Shown in pieces: positions 27,556-34,290 of a DNA stretch of 64,000 bases (position 1 is its first letter; every line of letters begins with the position of its first letter). This DNA is from Streptomyces cellulosae. Its GTDB lineage: Bacteria; Actinomycetota; Actinomycetes; Streptomycetales; Streptomycetaceae. The position numbers were made by a program, and so were the translations under genes. The notes under the pieces were generated by a model. It was not told the origin of the DNA. It saw only the letters and a list, made by a program, of their open reading frames with translations, and did not search any database. The stretch is taken from assembly GCA_014655195.1 (NCBI GenBank), contig BNBH01000026.1:23100-87099 (forward strand). The letters run 5' to 3'.

Positions 27556-27856
27556 GTTCGCTCTGCCCGGCCAGCAGTTCCGTGAGGATCCGCCTGGCCG
27601 CGCGGAGCAGTTCGGCGACGTCGCCGCCGGCGAGGGCGTACGTCACCGTGGAGCCCTCACGTATGGAGACGACGATGCCGGACCGGCGTAGTACCGCCAG
27701 CTGCTGGGAGAGGCTGGACGGTTCGATGTCGATGTCGGCGAGCAGGTCCCGCACCGGCACCGGCCCGTGCTGCAACAGCTCCAGCACCCGGATGCGCACC
27801 GGGTGCCCCAGCATCCGGAAGAACTCGGCCTTGGCCTGGTAGAGGGGGACTTGCAT
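27491..27856 (-). CDS. ArsR-family winged-helix regulator
   Basis: This 121-residue protein has an ArsR HTH (QAKAEFFRMLGHPVRIRVLELL, PSSLSQQLAVLRRSGIVVSIREGSTVTYAL). There is no ELCVCDL-type metal-binding cysteine box, and no Cys at all, so it does not sense metals through thiols. It belongs with the metal-free ArsR branch. The C-terminal VDVPVPSAPGGGEE is duplicated past the stop. ATG 27856 follows AGGGAGC. The target is unknown; no transporter gene is adjacent. Confidence 0.85.
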   Translation of the reverse strand: MQVPLYQAKAEFFRMLGHPVRIRVLELLQHGPVPVRDLLADIDIEPSSLSQQLAVLRRSGIVVSIREGSTVTYALAGGDVAELLRAARRILTELLAGQSELLAELRQVDVPVPSAPGGGEE

Positions 27857-27892
27857 GGGTGCGCGCTCCCTGCCGCGTCGGGGATGTTCTCC

Positions 27893-27932
27893 GCTGTGCG
27901 GCGGCGCCCCTCGACGGGCGCCGCCGCACAGC
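27893..27932 (-). terminator. Strong hairpin between roadblock and arsR genes
   Basis: A perfect 17-bp stem (27893-27909 with 27916-27932) has a 6-nt loop. It lies 129 bp past the roadblock stop and 37 bp before the arsR start on the same strand. No T-run follows, so it may be a terminator of the Streptomyces type or an arsR leader structure. Confidence 0.6.
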
Positions 27933-28060
27933 GTGCCGTTCTTCGCCGCCGATCCTTCTGGCTCGGCCCGGCACCCGCCCACGGCTTGGGACCATGTTCA
28001 TGTGGCGACTTGAAGAAGTCTTCACATCGTGGGCGCGCGTCGGCCGAACCCCGGGGCGGC

Positions 28061-28435
28061 TCACACTTCGAGCTGTTCCTCGACCCGCTTGAGCTGGTGG
28101 CGGGCCATCGCCAGGTTCGAACGGGACTTGTCCAGCACGAGGTACAGGAACAGGCCGTTGCCGCTGCGGCCGGTGACCAGCCGGATCAGGTGGTACTGGG
28201 ACTCCAGGGTGATGAGGATGTCCTCGATCTGCCCGGTGAGACCCAGCAGTTCCATCGTGCGCACCTTGGCGCGGATCACGTCGGTGTTGCCGGCCGCCGC
28301 GACGGTCAGGTCCAGGTCCTTCCCTCCGCCCAGCGTGCCCAGCGCCATGCCGCTCGAGTAGTCGACGACGGCCGCACCAAGGGCCCCCTCGACGCTGGTC
28401 ATGATGTCCTTCAGCGACACTTCCACACTTGCCAC
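28061..28435 (-). CDS. Roadblock/LC7-domain protein
   Basis: This 124-residue protein has a roadblock/LC7 fold: SLKDIMTSVEGALGAAVVDYSSGMALGTLGG, an internal DLTVAAAGNTDVIRAKVRTMELLG helix, and strands EDILITLESQYHLIRLV / GLFLYLVLDKSRSNLAMARHQLK. Bacterial relatives regulate small Ras-like GTPases (MglB, CvnB). Here no GTPase or conservon gene is adjacent, so the partner is elsewhere or the protein acts alone. GTG 28435 gives the usual short N-terminus. It is monocistronic. Confidence 0.82.
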   Translation of the reverse strand: MASVEVSLKDIMTSVEGALGAAVVDYSSGMALGTLGGGKDLDLTVAAAGNTDVIRAKVRTMELLGLTGQIEDILITLESQYHLIRLVTGRSGNGLFLYLVLDKSRSNLAMARHQLKRVEEQLEV

Positions 28436-28682
28436 GGGCGTCTCCCTCTCAGTCGATATGTCGTTGCGGCGGCCTCGGGGGGAAGCTCGCCCTCGGACAG
28501 CCCTTCCGCCCTGGCCGCGCTGGAACGTTAGGCGGGCAGGGTGTGTCGGAGTACGGGGGTTTTCGTGGATGACTCGTGATGATCGAATACTTGCGCCAGG
28601 GAACACCCGTTTGCCCGCGCCCTGTTCGAAATGGCGCCGAACGAACGGACAACGACACACACGATCAGGTGAGTCGGGAAGC

Positions 28683-29369
28683 TCAGGGGGCCTGTGGGTC
28701 ATCCACCGGCTCCGCCGTCACGACGAGGTTGGCGGTGTAACCGCCTCGCTCCGGCTGGAACGGCGGCGCGCAGGTGATGAGCGTGAGCACCGGCGGCCCG
28801 GTACGGCGGAAGGCGGACGCCGGCAGCTCGTCCTTCGGGACGGTGGAGCGCGCGGTGACGCGGTGGAGGACGGGTTCTGCGCCGTCCCGCCGTACCTCCA
28901 CGGTGTCCCCGGCCCGCACGTCCCTGAGCGCGGCGAACTCACCCAGGTCACCGGTCTCGCCGTCGAGGTGCCCCACCAGCACGGCCGACCCCTCGGGGCT
29001 GCCGGGGGCGGGCCCGTACCGGTACCAGCCGGCCACGGCCGGATCGTCCGGCACGGTCATGTCCCCGCGCGGCGTCACGCCGACACCCTCGACCCGGGCG
29101 TCGAGCCCGACACCGGGCACGAGGACACGCGCGGGCACGGCCTGCCGTACGGCCGCCGGCTCGGCCGCGGAGGGCGGCGGCGCGGTGCCGGACGGCCGAC
29201 CGGCGTCACCGGCAGCCGTCGCCGACGGTGCGGCACCGAAGTCGGAGGGGGAGCCGGCCCGCTGCGGCCCCCGCGCCCACCCCAGCACACCGAGGACCAC
29301 CGCCGTGACGGCCACCAGAACGGCGACCGTCACGGCGGGTCCCCCGCGCCGCCGCGAGGTGTCAGCCAC
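28683..29369 (-). CDS. Class F sortase
   Basis: This 228-residue transpeptidase has one N-terminal membrane helix (residues about 12-32), a Pro/Ala-rich linker, and the sortase barrel. The catalytic triad is visible as His134 (VLVGHLDG), Cys200 (TLITCAPPF) and Arg208 (QPERGGY). Class F enzymes are typical of actinobacteria and attach LPxTG-type proteins to the wall. GTG 29369 overlaps the stop of the upstream DUF4397 gene by 8 nt, so the two are made together, suggesting an enzyme-substrate or enzyme-partner pair. Confidence 0.9.
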   Translation of the reverse strand: MADTSRRRGGPAVTVAVLVAVTAVVLGVLGWARGPQRAGSPSDFGAAPSATAAGDAGRPSGTAPPPSAAEPAAVRQAVPARVLVPGVGLDARVEGVGVTPRGDMTVPDDPAVAGWYRYGPAPGSPEGSAVLVGHLDGETGDLGEFAALRDVRAGDTVEVRRDGAEPVLHRVTARSTVPKDELPASAFRRTGPPVLTLITCAPPFQPERGGYTANLVVTAEPVDDPQAP

Positions 29370-30198
29370 GCTTGCCGGCGAAGCGACGGGCGGCCAGCAC
29401 GCCGGCCACGGCGACCGCACCGCCGGCGGCGGCCCAACCCGGCGTCCACGTCGTGGAGTTGGCGGAGACGGCGGCGCCGCCGCCGCCCGCGTGGACGCCC
29501 TTCGGCATGGAGTCCATGCCGCTGAACTTCTGCGTGGCCAGGGCGAGGTTCTTGTCCTCGGCGCTGCCCCAGGCGTAGACGACGGTGCCGGCGCCCTCCG
29601 CCACGTTCACCTCGGCGGGGCCGATGGCCACGGTGTCGGTGCCGGCGAGGACCACGTCGGCGTCGACGGTGCCCGCGTCGACCACGGCGGAGTCCCCGTT
29701 CGGGTTGGTCAGGCCGGTGAAGACGGGCTGACCGCCGGCGCGTACGTCCACGGCGGGCGCGGCCGCGATGTGGCGTACGGTGAGCCGGCCCTTGCCCGCG
29801 TCGACCTTGGAGACGTCGTCGGCGAACGCGGTCAGCTGCGGCTTGCCGTCGGCGCTGAGATGGGCGGCGATCGTAGCGGCGTCGCCTTCACCGACCTCGA
29901 CGGTCTTCTCCAGGGCGGGCTTGCCGTCGGGGCCCTGGCCCGCCTCGAAGATCTGGATGTCGTACGAGCCGGCCGTGAGCGACTGCGGCTCGGTCACCGT
30001 GCCGGGCTCGAAGCCGGCGAGCAGTTCGTCGCCGTTGGCGTACACGTCGACCGTCATGCCGGGGATGCCGTGGACGACGGAGACCATCGCCGTCTCCTGC
30101 TCGGCGGAGGGGGCGGCCATGGCGGGCGCGGCGACACCGAGCGCGAGGGCGCAGGCGCCGGTGGAGGCGGCGATGGCGACGGGGAAACGGGGGCGCAT
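29362..30198 (-). CDS. DUF4397-domain secreted, C-terminally anchored protein
   Basis: This 278-residue protein has a signal peptide (IAASTGACALALGVAAPAMA, cut near residue 29), a DUF4397 domain (VSVVHGIPGMTVDVYANGDELLAGFEPGTVTEPQSL, VRHIAAAPAVDVRAGGQPVF), a Gly-rich linker and a C-terminal helix with basic tail (AAAGGAVAVAGVLAARRFAGKRG). That end resembles a sortase sorting signal but has no LPxTG motif; the nearest text is TWTPGW. It overlaps the sortase gene. A stay in the membrane, or a non-standard sortase motif, are both possible. Confidence 0.85.
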   Translation of the reverse strand: MRPRFPVAIAASTGACALALGVAAPAMAAPSAEQETAMVSVVHGIPGMTVDVYANGDELLAGFEPGTVTEPQSLTAGSYDIQIFEAGQGPDGKPALEKTVEVGEGDAATIAAHLSADGKPQLTAFADDVSKVDAGKGRLTVRHIAAAPAVDVRAGGQPVFTGLTNPNGDSAVVDAGTVDADVVLAGTDTVAIGPAEVNVAEGAGTVVYAWGSAEDKNLALATQKFSGMDSMPKGVHAGGGGAAVSANSTTWTPGWAAAGGAVAVAGVLAARRFAGKRG

Positions 30199-30266
30199 GG
30201 GGACCATCCCTTTCGAAGGAGTACCGCTCACTGCGGGACTGGACCCCAGTGTCGAACCGACGAATC

Positions 30267-30296
30267 GACGCAGACAACATGCGTCGTTTGTGCGTC
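30267..30296. promoter_or_regulatory. Repeated TGCGTC/GACGCA boxes in a divergent promoter
   Basis: GACGCA (30267-30272) and TGCGTC (30280-30285) form an inverted repeat, and a second TGCGTC (30291-30296) follows exactly 11 bp on, one helical turn. They lie just upstream of the MerR-type gene and in front of the divergent DUF4397 gene. They are a plausible operator for that regulator. Confidence 0.5.
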
Positions 30297-30316
30297 GTAA
30301 GGGGTACGGTGGAGGT

Positions 30317-31285
30317 ATGAGCGAGCGCATCGAGGACGACGCACCCGGTGTCGGTCTGACGACCGGCGAGGTGGCGCGCCGCCTGGGCGTGGCGCCCACC
30401 ACGGTCCGCACCTGGGACCACCGCTACGGACTCGGCCCCGACCGTCACACCGGCGGCCGGCACCGCCGCTGGACGCCGGAGGACGTGGCGCGCCTGGAGC
30501 GGATGTGCGCGCTGACGGCGACGGGCATCCCGCCCGCGGAGGCGGCACGGCTGGCCCGCGAGACGCCGGCGCCGGAAACCGGTCCGGCGCCCTCCGCGCG
30601 ATCGAGCCCCGCACCCGCGTCCCGCGCTGGGAGCGGCCTCCGTCTGGGCGACGCACGCCAGGAGTGCAAGGGCATCGCCCGCGCCGCCCTCCGCCTCGAC
30701 GCGGCGACGCTGGACCGACTGCTGCTCGACGCGATACGTGAGCACGGCCTGGTCGCCGCCTGGACGGAGGTGATCGTGCCGACGCTGCAGGCGGTGGGGC
30801 GCAAGTGGGAGTCGTCGGGGGAGCGGTACGTGGAGGTGGAGCACTTCCTCTCCTGGCACGTCTCCGGCGCCCTCCGCCGTGCCGCCCCGGACACGGTCCC
30901 CGGCCGCCCGGGCGCGACGGTGGTCCTGGCGTGCGCGCCGGGCGAGAACCACACCCTGGCCCTGGAGGTCCTGTCCGCGGCACTGGCCGAACGGGGCATC
31001 CCTGTACGGATGTTCGGCGGCGCGCTCCCGGTGGAGTCCCTGATCGCGGCGGTCCGCCGCACGGGCCCGGCTGCGGTGGGCCTGTGGGCCCAGTCCCGCA
31101 CGACGGCGAGCCGCCCGCTGGCCGCGCATGTGGCGTCGATGGAATGGGGCGTACGAGGCGCCCGCCGCAGTCCTTCGGTCCTCACCCTGGGCCCCGGCTG
31201 GTCGGGCCGCCCCACCCCGGGCACGGCCCGCCCCCACGGGCTGGCGGACGCAGTGACGGCCCTGGAGGGCCTGGCAGCCCGCTGA
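30317..31285 (+). CDS. MerR-family regulator with a cobalamin-binding domain (CarH/LitR-like)
   Basis: This 322-residue protein has a MerR HTH at residues 12-70 (TTGEVARRLGVAPTTVRTWDHRYGL), a four-helix segment and a B12-binding Rossmann domain. The CarH Trp...Glu-His signature is present as Trp164 and Glu175-His176, with one residue more than the usual spacing. The lower-ligand motif is GENHTLAL (His212). CarH/LitR proteins sense light through adenosylcobalamin. GGAGG precedes ATG 30317. It is divergent from the DUF4397-sortase pair, which it may control. A strong terminator follows. Confidence 0.85.
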   Translation: MSERIEDDAPGVGLTTGEVARRLGVAPTTVRTWDHRYGLGPDRHTGGRHRRWTPEDVARLERMCALTATGIPPAEAARLARETPAPETGPAPSARSSPAPASRAGSGLRLGDARQECKGIARAALRLDAATLDRLLLDAIREHGLVAAWTEVIVPTLQAVGRKWESSGERYVEVEHFLSWHVSGALRRAAPDTVPGRPGATVVLACAPGENHTLALEVLSAALAERGIPVRMFGGALPVESLIAAVRRTGPAAVGLWAQSRTTASRPLAAHVASMEWGVRGARRSPSVLTLGPGWSGRPTPGTARPHGLADAVTALEGLAAR

Positions 31286-31307
31286 GGCCACCGTCGACGC
31301 CTACAGG

Positions 31308-31344
31308 AATTCATTTCCAGCCATTCCGTGGCTGGAAATGAATT
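31308..31344 (+). terminator. Strong terminator at the left border of the phenazine cluster
   Basis: A perfect 15-bp stem (31308-31322 with 31330-31344), 7-nt loop, is followed by a T-rich stretch (TGCTTTTATTTTG). It insulates the phenazine genes from the MerR gene, which ends at 31285. The DNA here is unusually AT-rich for this genome. Confidence 0.85.
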
Positions 31345-31742
31345 GAGAGATGCTTTTATTTTGTATTGAACCATCGGTGGGCGGCATGGAACCTTGCTTT
31401 CCTCTTTCTTTACTCTGTGGTGACCTGTGATGAGTTTTCTCCTGACGCTCGGTAATTAACGGTCTGGGTGTCGGGGTGGGGTGGCACGAGGGGCGAGGGT
31501 TCCGCTGCTGGTGCTACCTGCAGGCGACGGGCGTTTCGCTGTTGTTCCACTTGCGTCGACGGAATGCGGAATGGGCCCCACCGCGTATTCCGCTTATTCA
31601 AAAACATTGACAGGGGCGAGTTCCGGACTGTTGTATGACTGTCACCAAGGGGGAGAGACGGAAAGCGGTGGCCGACCGGTGCGGCAGACGCCACGGGGGC
31701 GTCGTCATGGCGCGTTTTCCGACTCCGGTAGGGGGAGACTGG
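31345..31742 (+). other. AT-richer gene-free leader of the phenazine cluster
   Basis: About 400 bp with lower GC than the flanks. It contains the promoter at 31607-31636 and GCGGAAT/ATTCCGC text near 31565-31595, which could be a partial inverted repeat (GGAATGCGG ... CCGCGTATTCC). Short open frames (for example 31635) carry no protein-like pattern. I see no RNA gene. Confidence 0.4.
31607..31636 (+). promoter_or_regulatory. Promoter of the phenazine cluster
   Basis: TTGACA (31607-31612), an 18-bp spacer and TTGTAT (31631-31636) make a good vegetative-type promoter. It lies about 105 bp upstream of the first gene (31743) and downstream of the terminator. Confidence 0.6.
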
Positions 31743-32360
31743 ATGAGCAAGATCAAGCACACGCTTCCGATAGCCGCCGCGGCCATTGTGCTGACGGCCG
31801 GCAGTATTGCCGGACCTCGGATGATCCTGGCCGAGCCGACGGCCGGCGAGGCGTCGAGCGCGGCTGAGGCAAAGCCGGCCGTCGCGGACTCCGCATCACG
31901 GACGAAGGCAGGGGTCAGGGCCGCGGCCACGTCGCCGGAGCAGCTGCTGAAGCTGCTCGGAGAGCGGATCGTGGCCAAGGACGTCGACGGGATCATCGCG
32001 CTCCACGAACCGGAGGCTGCGATCGTCGACTGGGACGGATCCATCGTCCGAGGGCGAGCGGCGATCCGTGCGTTTTACATCGAGTGGTTCAAGTCCAACC
32101 CGGTGCTCACCGTCAATCCCCGTCAGACCGTCATAGCCGGCGGATGGCGCTCATGGGACACCAAGGTGCGCGAGCGCACGGCGGCCATCATGGGCGACTA
32201 CAGCCTGGAGCAGGACGCGGCGGACGGTACCCGGGAGAGCTTCACCGGCAATTTCTGCGACACGGTCCAGGAGCAGCTGGACGGAACCTGGCTGTACGTG
32301 CAGGACAATCCGTACCCGCCCCACGGGGACCCGGCCACGTCCAGGACCGCACATCACTGA
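31743..32360 (+). CDS. Exported NTF2/SnoaL-like protein
   Basis: This 205-residue protein has an N-terminal signal or anchor (KIKHTLPIAAAAIVLTAGSIAG), an Ala-rich linker, and an NTF2-like domain (SPEQLLKLLGERIVAKDVDGIIALHEPEAAIVDWDGSIVRGRAAIRAFYIEWF). This alpha+beta cone is also used by PhzA/PhzB, SnoaL cyclases and ketosteroid isomerases. GGGGGAG precedes ATG 31743. It heads the phenazine cluster 113 bp before phzC. An extracellular member is unexpected; it may bind the product outside the cell, or be unrelated to the cluster. Confidence 0.75.
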   Translation: MSKIKHTLPIAAAAIVLTAGSIAGPRMILAEPTAGEASSAAEAKPAVADSASRTKAGVRAAATSPEQLLKLLGERIVAKDVDGIIALHEPEAAIVDWDGSIVRGRAAIRAFYIEWFKSNPVLTVNPRQTVIAGGWRSWDTKVRERTAAIMGDYSLEQDAADGTRESFTGNFCDTVQEQLDGTWLYVQDNPYPPHGDPATSRTAHH

Positions 32361-32410
32361 ATCCGGTCGCCTGGTTCTTCGGAATTGAAGCAGCCGAGGA
32401 ATGAGAAACG

Positions 32411-32458
32411 ATTCGTCATTCGTCATTCGTGGCGGTGTGTCGGTGTGTCGTATGTCGG
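32411..32458. repeat. Short tandem repeats in the phzC leader
   Basis: ATTCGTC occurs three times in a row with a last-base change (32411-32431). Then GTGTGTCG occurs twice (32435-32450), followed by the related TATGTCGG. They fill the gap just before the phzC ribosome-binding site. Direct heptamer repeats can be activator sites, but the 7- and 8-bp spacing does not match the usual 11-bp SARP spacing. Confidence 0.6.
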
Positions 32459-32473
32459 GGAGTGGGGAGCACT

Positions 32474-33679
32474 TTGAATGCCGCATCGTTCAGCATTTCA
32501 CCGTCGTCGGCGCGGCAGCAGCCTCCGTGGGAGGACACGTCGGAGGTCGAGCGCGTACGGGACGTGCTGGCGGGACTTCCCCCACTCGTGAATCCGGCAG
32601 CGCTCGGTCGACTCAGGCGGCGATTGGCCATCGTCGCCGCCGGGCGTTCACAAGTGGTCCAGGTGGGCGACTGCGCCGAAGACTTCGCGGAATGCACCGC
32701 GGTCGACGTGAAGCGCAGAACGGATCTCCTCGATCAGCTCGCCCACGTCATGAGCGCGCTCACGCACCGGCCGGTCCTCAAGGTCGGCCGGATCGCAGGG
32801 CAGTACGCCAAACCCCGGTCGGCCACCACCGAGACGGTGGGGGGCGTCGAACTCCCGGTCTACCGGGGGCACATGGTGAACGGCGCCGAGCCGGATCCCG
32901 AAGCCAGGCGTCCCGACCCTCGCCGCCTGCTGGCGGGCTATCGCGCCGCGCGGCAGGTCCTGTCCCACCTCTGCCCGACGCCGCAGCACCGGCTCGACCC
33001 CGGCGTGTGGACCAGCCACGAGGCTCTGCTGCTCGACTACGAGGTCCCGATGGTCCGAGCCGCAGGGGACGGCCGGCTCGCGCTCACCTCGACCCATTGG
33101 CCCTGGATCGGGGAGCGGACGCGGCAGCCCGACGGAGCGCATGTCGCTCTGCTGGCCGCTGTGATGAATCCGGTCGCCTGCAAGGTCGGTCCGAGTGTGA
33201 CGACCGGCGAACTGCTCGAACTGTGCGCCCGGCTCGACCCGCGAAGGACTCCGGGCCGGCTCACACTGATCACGCGGATGGGCGCCGATGCCGCGGCAGA
33301 CCTGCTGCCGCCGCTGGTCCGGGCCGTTCGGGCGGCAGGCCATCCGGTGATCTGGCTGGTCGACCCCATGCACGGCAACACGGTGACCAACGCGGAGGGA
33401 CGCAAGACCCGCGTCGTGGCCACCCTCGTGCGTGAGGTCGCCGCGTTCCAGCGGGCCGTCCGCTCGGTCGGCGGGTGTCCGGGCGGGATCCACCTGGAGG
33501 CCACTCCTGACGCCGTCACCGAATGCGCCGACGTCCCGGAGGCCGTCGACCACGCCGGAGACAAGTACACGTCCTTGTGCGACCCGCGGCTGAACCCGCG
33601 CCAGGCGATATCGGTGGTGTCGGCCTGGCAGCCGCACTCGCCGACGAACCGAACCGAGGGAGAGCCGTGCCGGGCATAG
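32474..33679 (+). CDS. phzC: Class II DAHP synthase (PhzC)
   Basis: This protein of about 401 residues is a plant-type (AroA II) 3-deoxy-7-phosphoheptulonate synthase. Motifs are VVQVGDCAEDF, KVGRIAGQYAKPRS, GWTSHEALLL-type WTSHEALLLDYE, NPVACKVGPS, LITRMGA, WLVDPMHGNT and GIHLEATPDAVTEC. It feeds extra carbon into the shikimate pathway for phenazine synthesis. TTG 32474 sits 4 nt after GGGGAG; GTG 32462 is an alternative. The 3' end overlaps phzD by 13 nt. Confidence 0.9.
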   Translation: MNAASFSISPSSARQQPPWEDTSEVERVRDVLAGLPPLVNPAALGRLRRRLAIVAAGRSQVVQVGDCAEDFAECTAVDVKRRTDLLDQLAHVMSALTHRPVLKVGRIAGQYAKPRSATTETVGGVELPVYRGHMVNGAEPDPEARRPDPRRLLAGYRAARQVLSHLCPTPQHRLDPGVWTSHEALLLDYEVPMVRAAGDGRLALTSTHWPWIGERTRQPDGAHVALLAAVMNPVACKVGPSVTTGELLELCARLDPRRTPGRLTLITRMGADAAADLLPPLVRAVRAAGHPVIWLVDPMHGNTVTNAEGRKTRVVATLVREVAAFQRAVRSVGGCPGGIHLEATPDAVTECADVPEAVDHAGDKYTSLCDPRLNPRQAISVVSAWQPHSPTNRTEGEPCRA

Positions 33680-34290
33680 CTCCGATATCCGCCTACCCCT
33701 TGCCCACGGCCACCGAGCTGCCTCCCGCGACGGCACGGTGGCGACTCGACCGGAGCCGCGCGGCCCTGCTCGTGCACGACATGCAGCAGTACTTCCTGAA
33801 GCCGTTCCCCCCGGCCGTGCGAGACCCGCTCGTGCGCCACTGCGCCGGCCTGCGCGAGCGGTGCACCGCCCTGGGGATCCCTGTCCTCTACACCGCGCAA
33901 CCCGGCGGGATGACGGACGAGGAGCGAGGGCTGCTGAAGGACTTCTGGGGGCCGGGAATGCGCCTCGCCCCTGAGGACCGCACGATCGTCGAGGAACTCA
34001 CACCCGGCCCGACGGACCAGGTGCTGACCAAGTGGCGTTACAGCGCCTTCGCCCGGTCGGACCTGCTCGACCGGTTGCGCACCCAGGGGCGTGACCAGCT
34101 GATCGTCTGCGGGGTGTACGCCCATGTCGGCGTACTGGCGACGGCACTCGAGGCGTTCGCCAACGACATCCAGCCGTTCCTGATCGCCGACGCCCTCGGC
34201 GACTTCTCCGCCGACTACCACCGACTGGCCCTCACGTACGCGGCCGAGCGCTGCGCGGTGGTGACCACCACCGAGGAGGTTCTCCGATGA
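33667..34290 (+). CDS. phzD: PhzD isochorismatase
   Basis: This 207-residue protein has the same length as Pseudomonas PhzD. The catalytic Asp38 (LLVHDMQQYF) and Lys122 (VLTKWRYSAF) fall at the known positions, and the third position reads VCGVYAHVGV as in PhzD/EntB. It hydrolyses 2-amino-2-deoxyisochorismate to 2,3-dihydro-3-hydroxyanthranilate plus pyruvate. The GTG start lies inside phzC and the stop overlaps phzE (ATGA), so C-D-E are translationally coupled. Confidence 0.95.
   Translation: MPGIAPISAYPLPTATELPPATARWRLDRSRAALLVHDMQQYFLKPFPPAVRDPLVRHCAGLRERCTALGIPVLYTAQPGGMTDEERGLLKDFWGPGMRLAPEDRTIVEELTPGPTDQVLTKWRYSAFARSDLLDRLRTQGRDQLIVCGVYAHVGVLATALEAFANDIQPFLIADALGDFSADYHRLALTYAAERCAVVTTTEEVLR

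Noticed and set aside
31635..31742. Longer start for the NTF2-like protein at 31635
   Set aside because: It would place 36 charged residues before the signal sequence and overlap the likely transcription start; ATG 31743 has a good ribosome-binding site.
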